A stretch of DNA of 7,842 nucleotides from Bdellovibrionales bacterium (GTDB lineage Bacteria > Bdellovibrionota > Bdellovibrionia > Bdellovibrionales > UBA1609), in the NCBI GenBank assembly GCA_020435185.1, contig JAGRAA010000406.1:1-7842 (forward strand). The letters are read 5' to 3'. Below are positions 5,459 to 7,842 of this stretch, in pieces. The position numbers and the translations under genes are program-made. Numbering within the stretch: the stretch's first letter is position 1; each line of letters begins with the position of its first letter. A model generated the notes under the pieces. It was not told the DNA's origin and ran no database searches. It saw only the letters and a program-made list of their open reading frames with translations.

Positions 5459-6931
5459 TTAAACATCATAGTCTGTGTCATTATTTGGCTTATAAGAGCG
5501 CAAACTTTCATCTGTTAAGTCTTTTGATTTTTCGTAATACCTTGTAAGCATTTGAACGGCTTGATCCTCTGTAAAAAATGGAGTTTGAATTTCAAATTGC
5601 TCAGAACTATTTTGCCAAATGGCTCGACCTTTAATGTTAGGTAGCTCAGCCGCTCTTTTATTATCCATAACCGTCATACTGGAGGCATGATTAGGAAGAC
5701 GAAAACAGATTTTTCCAGTGAGATTAGACTTTGTCTGCGGGTCTAGGGCAAAACGGTCAGGACGTTGAGTGGCGATAACCAAATTAATGCCAACAGCTCT
5801 TCCTTGAGCGGCAATCTTTGAAGCATGTCTTCTTGCTTTTTTTACATCCTCTTGCGTAGCGTGAGCTCCAACCATGAATAGATCAAAGGCTTCATCCACT
5901 ACGGTGATATGACGATCAAAACTCACTGCACGGTAACGGTCTGAGGGATACTTTATGTCTTTTTTATCCAACTTTTTAAAGGCTACAATATCCTTACAGC
6001 CATTTAGTTTTAACAAGTCCATTCTTTCTTCAATGGTTTTTTCAGCCAATTGCTTTAAAACGGCTAAAGAAGATTCCACATTACTTTTTACTTTTACTCT
6101 AGGAAGATTTTCAAAAATTTGGAACTCAAGCCCGCCCTTAAGATCAATCAAATCAAATGAATAACCTTTATTTTTTAAATATAAGGAGGTAATGAATTGT
6201 CTTAAGAAGGTAGACTTTCCCATACCTGTTTGTCCTGCGACTAAAAGGTGTGGCGTGTCTTCTAATTTGCCAAAAAGTAACTTAGAGCGACCTTTACCGA
6301 TTAGAAAGGAATCAGAATAAATTGAGTCAAAATCTTTTAAGTTATATAGTTCTTCAAGCTGAGAGTGAGAATATATAATATCCACAGTGCCATTTCTTCT
6401 ATTTTCTGTGATTTCATCTATGAAAACCTGTAAACCACTTTCAATATCATTTTGTGCGTTCTCAAACTTTTGTAGGCTTTGACCAAATTTAGATAACCTC
6501 ATTCGTCGAGTGAACTTATCGATAGGCTTATCAAAAATAAATCCAGGCAGCTTTCCGGTAAGACTTTTAAGACCTGAGTTAGCAAAAATCTCTGTAAGCT
6601 GTTTTATTAATCTTAACTTGAGAGCCACTTGGTAAAATCCCCAAGCCCACAGGGGCATAACTATTGTTAATAAGCGATATACAAAACCGACAGAGCCTCT
6701 AGGATAAAGAGCTTCTATTTCTAACCATTTATAAAGAATTTGATCAAAATGAAAAATAATCAAACTCTGTAAGATTAAGCTTATTAACAGGCAATGAAAA
6801 ATGGGTAGTCTACTCGATTTAACGCCTTCTATCAGCTCTAGAAGAGGCTGAAGAAATATTAGACTTAAAGCCTTTCCTAGTTTTTGAAAATCCATATTTT
6901 GTAAATTATTTTGTGTTTTGGTTTTTACCAT
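5459..6931 (-). CDS. FtsK/HerA-type DNA translocase, likely conjugative coupling protein
   Basis: The 490-residue inner-membrane ATPase would pump DNA to the transfer channel. Two hydrophobic segments near the N-terminus (about 42-62 and 83-104) would anchor it; the motor domain is cytoplasmic. Walker A is GQTGMGKST (233-241), followed by FDLIDLKGGLEF (259-270), which resembles the D-x-K-G motif of FtsK/SpoIIIE. Walker B is ITVVDE (342-347), and ATQRPD (387-392) with TGKICFRLPN (405-414) matches the FtsK sensor region. No FtsK gamma (KOPS-reading) winged helix is evident, and it is far shorter than chromosomal FtsK, so a mobile-element role is more likely than chromosome segregation. AAAGGA overlapping the end of the VirB10-like gene serves the ATG at 6931, only 4 nt after that gene, so they are surely one operon. 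VirD4/TraD-type coupling protein is the closest role. Confidence 0.88.
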   Translation of the reverse strand: MVKTKTQNNLQNMDFQKLGKALSLIFLQPLLELIEGVKSSRLPIFHCLLISLILQSLIIFHFDQILYKWLEIEALYPRGSVGFVYRLLTIVMPLWAWGFYQVALKLRLIKQLTEIFANSGLKSLTGKLPGFIFDKPIDKFTRRMRLSKFGQSLQKFENAQNDIESGLQVFIDEITENRRNGTVDIIYSHSQLEELYNLKDFDSIYSDSFLIGKGRSKLLFGKLEDTPHLLVAGQTGMGKSTFLRQFITSLYLKNKGYSFDLIDLKGGLEFQIFENLPRVKVKSNVESSLAVLKQLAEKTIEERMDLLKLNGCKDIVAFKKLDKKDIKYPSDRYRAVSFDRHITVVDEAFDLFMVGAHATQEDVKKARRHASKIAAQGRAVGINLVIATQRPDRFALDPQTKSNLTGKICFRLPNHASSMTVMDNKRAAELPNIKGRAIWQNSSEQFEIQTPFFTEDQAVQMLTRYYEKSKDLTDESLRSYKPNNDTDYDV

Positions 6932-6935
6932 TCAT

Positions 6936-7811
6936 CTATCCTTTACTAAAAATTACAATTATTTCTGTTCCTTTTTTAACTTCTATAATTGTTTGCTTAT
7001 TTTTAAGTTCTTCTAATTCTTGCTCAGCCATACCTAGTGCTGCCGTAGAAGCTCCATTCATTAAGGCATTCTCCAAAGACGGCTCTTTTACGGCAACTCC
7101 ACCTACATTTTGTGAGCTTTGCATGGTCTGTAATGCCCCAGCCACACCTAGACCGGCACCCGCTAATAATTTTTTTGAAGATCTACCGATGATGGAGCCC
7201 TTTAAGCCTAAAATTTCATCACTTTGATCGTAGGCATTAGCTAAAATGTCCTTACTCACACCATCTCTTAAAACCACTTTGCTAAATACGATGATTAGCC
7301 GTTCATCCGTAGATGTACCTTTGCCCCACAAAATGCTTCCTTCAGAAAGATAGGTTTCGCCATTAAAACTCAGATCTTCCATCAATTGGGCTTTTATAGG
7401 TCCATTGGTTCCGCCGGTAATGAGCTTAGCTTTGGCTTGAGCACCAAGGGGAATTTTTAATTTCCCCTCTGGAGAAACCAATGAAAGTCTTTCTACTTTA
7501 ATGAGCCGCTTTTTAAGAGGCTTATTTACTTTCTCTTTGATTTCACTATAAGACTCTAGCTCTATACTCACTGAAGTGTTGATTTCTTCAGGCGGTTTAA
7601 TACTTTGATTACTCATTGAGGAAATAGTGCTATCGTCTTGAAATAAAAGGACAGTTGTGGTTAAAATAAAAAGCAAGGCTATACCATATTTGGTGTATTC
7701 ACTTTTAAAAACCAGCTTATTTCCTTCTTGGCGATAAAAAATCCCTTTTGCCCATTGAGTTTTATATCCATTGTCTTTTGTGACTTTTACTTCAAGTTCA
7801 TTATTCGACAT
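6936..7811 (-). CDS. VirB10/TrbI/TraB-like type IV secretion channel protein
   Basis: The 291-residue protein has a cytoplasmic N-terminus, one membrane helix (about 42-57, YGIALLFILTTTVLLF), a short linker with PPEE (73-76) and a periplasmic C-terminal domain. That domain follows the VirB10/TrbI plan: IPLGAQAKAKLITGGTNGPI (120-139), AQLMEDLSFNGETYLSEGSI (141-160), LWGKGTSTDERLIIVFSKVV (161-180), LRDGVSKDI, then DEILGLKGSI. A Gly/Ala-rich helical pair around 214-262 matches the antenna region that crosses the outer membrane in VirB10, and EVKKGTEIIVIF closes the barrel. It is shorter than usual (about 380-450 residues) because the Pro-rich linker is nearly absent. GAGG precedes the ATG at 7811. 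It would connect the inner-membrane ATPases to the outer-membrane pore. Family call good; subfamily not resolved. Confidence 0.8.
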   Translation of the reverse strand: MSNNELEVKVTKDNGYKTQWAKGIFYRQEGNKLVFKSEYTKYGIALLFILTTTVLLFQDDSTISSMSNQSIKPPEEINTSVSIELESYSEIKEKVNKPLKKRLIKVERLSLVSPEGKLKIPLGAQAKAKLITGGTNGPIKAQLMEDLSFNGETYLSEGSILWGKGTSTDERLIIVFSKVVLRDGVSKDILANAYDQSDEILGLKGSIIGRSSKKLLAGAGLGVAGALQTMQSSQNVGGVAVKEPSLENALMNGASTAALGMAEQELEELKNKQTIIEVKKGTEIIVIFSKG

Positions 7812-7842
7812 ATTTAGCCTCTATGGTTTTTTCTTTTGGATA

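Larger units (their letters stand above)
505..7842. mobile_element. Integrase end of an integrative conjugative element (right part outside window)
   Basis: All genes from 553 to 7811 share one orientation and an AT-rich composition. They combine integrase and probable excisionase at one extremity with conjugation genes (lipoprotein, Replic_Relax, coupling ATPase, VirB10-like) further in, which is the standard ICE order. The left border is placed only roughly, between the terminator ending at 504 and the integrase stop at 553. No second attachment site is in view, so the boundary and the other end are unproven. An integrated plasmid is the alternative. Confidence 0.6.

Noticed and set aside
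7801..7842. Possible C-terminus of a further upstream gene on the minus strand
   Set aside because: All three minus-strand frames can run in from the edge and stop within or just before the VirB10-like start (one overlapping to 7801, one ending at 7813-7815, one with a TAG just before the GAGG). Fewer than 15 codons are visible, so the frame cannot be chosen, although an upstream operon gene is likely.
505..7842. CRISPR arrays, tRNA or rRNA genes
   Set aside because: No regularly spaced repeats and no cloverleaf or rRNA-like segments were seen on either strand.

Overview
The window reads as one end of an AT-rich integrative and conjugative element (ICE) in a Gram-negative bacterium, with an IS110-family insertion sequence inside it and a piece of different DNA at the left edge. 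A lipoprotein with a lipobox and a VirB10/TrbI-like protein indicate a two-membrane envelope. The style of the short recombinase at the left edge reminds me of Bdellovibrio-type genomes, but that is only an impression; I cannot name the organism.

Layout. Positions 3-416 (+) hold the C-terminal part of a tyrosine recombinase, visibly richer in G+C than what follows. Positions 417-552 are a non-coding junction with an inverted repeat, a terminator with a GCAA tetraloop and a tandem direct repeat; this is probably where the ICE ends. From there to the right edge every gene is on the minus strand, so transcription runs from 7842 towards 553. In that order they are: a VirB10/TrbI-like channel protein (6936-7811), an FtsK/HerA-type coupling ATPase (5459-6931), a replication-relaxation (Replic_Relax) protein (4556-5440), a 43-codon 5' gene fragment (4416-4547), the IS110 element (about 3170-4445), a 3' gene fragment (3006-3176), a glycine-zipper lipoprotein (2557-2958), a basic protein of unknown function (2044-2505), an excisionase-like helix-turn-helix protein (1748-2017) and a full tyrosine integrase (553-1737).

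How the parts fit. VirB10-like protein, coupling ATPase and Replic_Relax protein would belong to DNA processing and transfer; the integrase and excisionase-like protein would excise and integrate the element. No relaxase, VirB4 ATPase or other channel part is in view, so the rest of the transfer region presumably lies beyond position 7842. Gaps are small (4, 18, 26 and 10 nt in several cases), and stop codons often touch the next ribosome-binding site, consistent with one operon.

The two most interesting points both concern the IS110 copy. First, the roughly 170 nt ahead of its recombinase gene fold, by eye, into successive stem-loops arranged like the bridge RNA of IS110-family elements. Second, the element appears to have split a small coupled ICE gene: a 5' piece with a strong ribosome-binding site lies on one side and a start-less, coding-looking 3' piece on the other. 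The recombinase itself keeps its D-E-D-D and serine motifs and looks intact.
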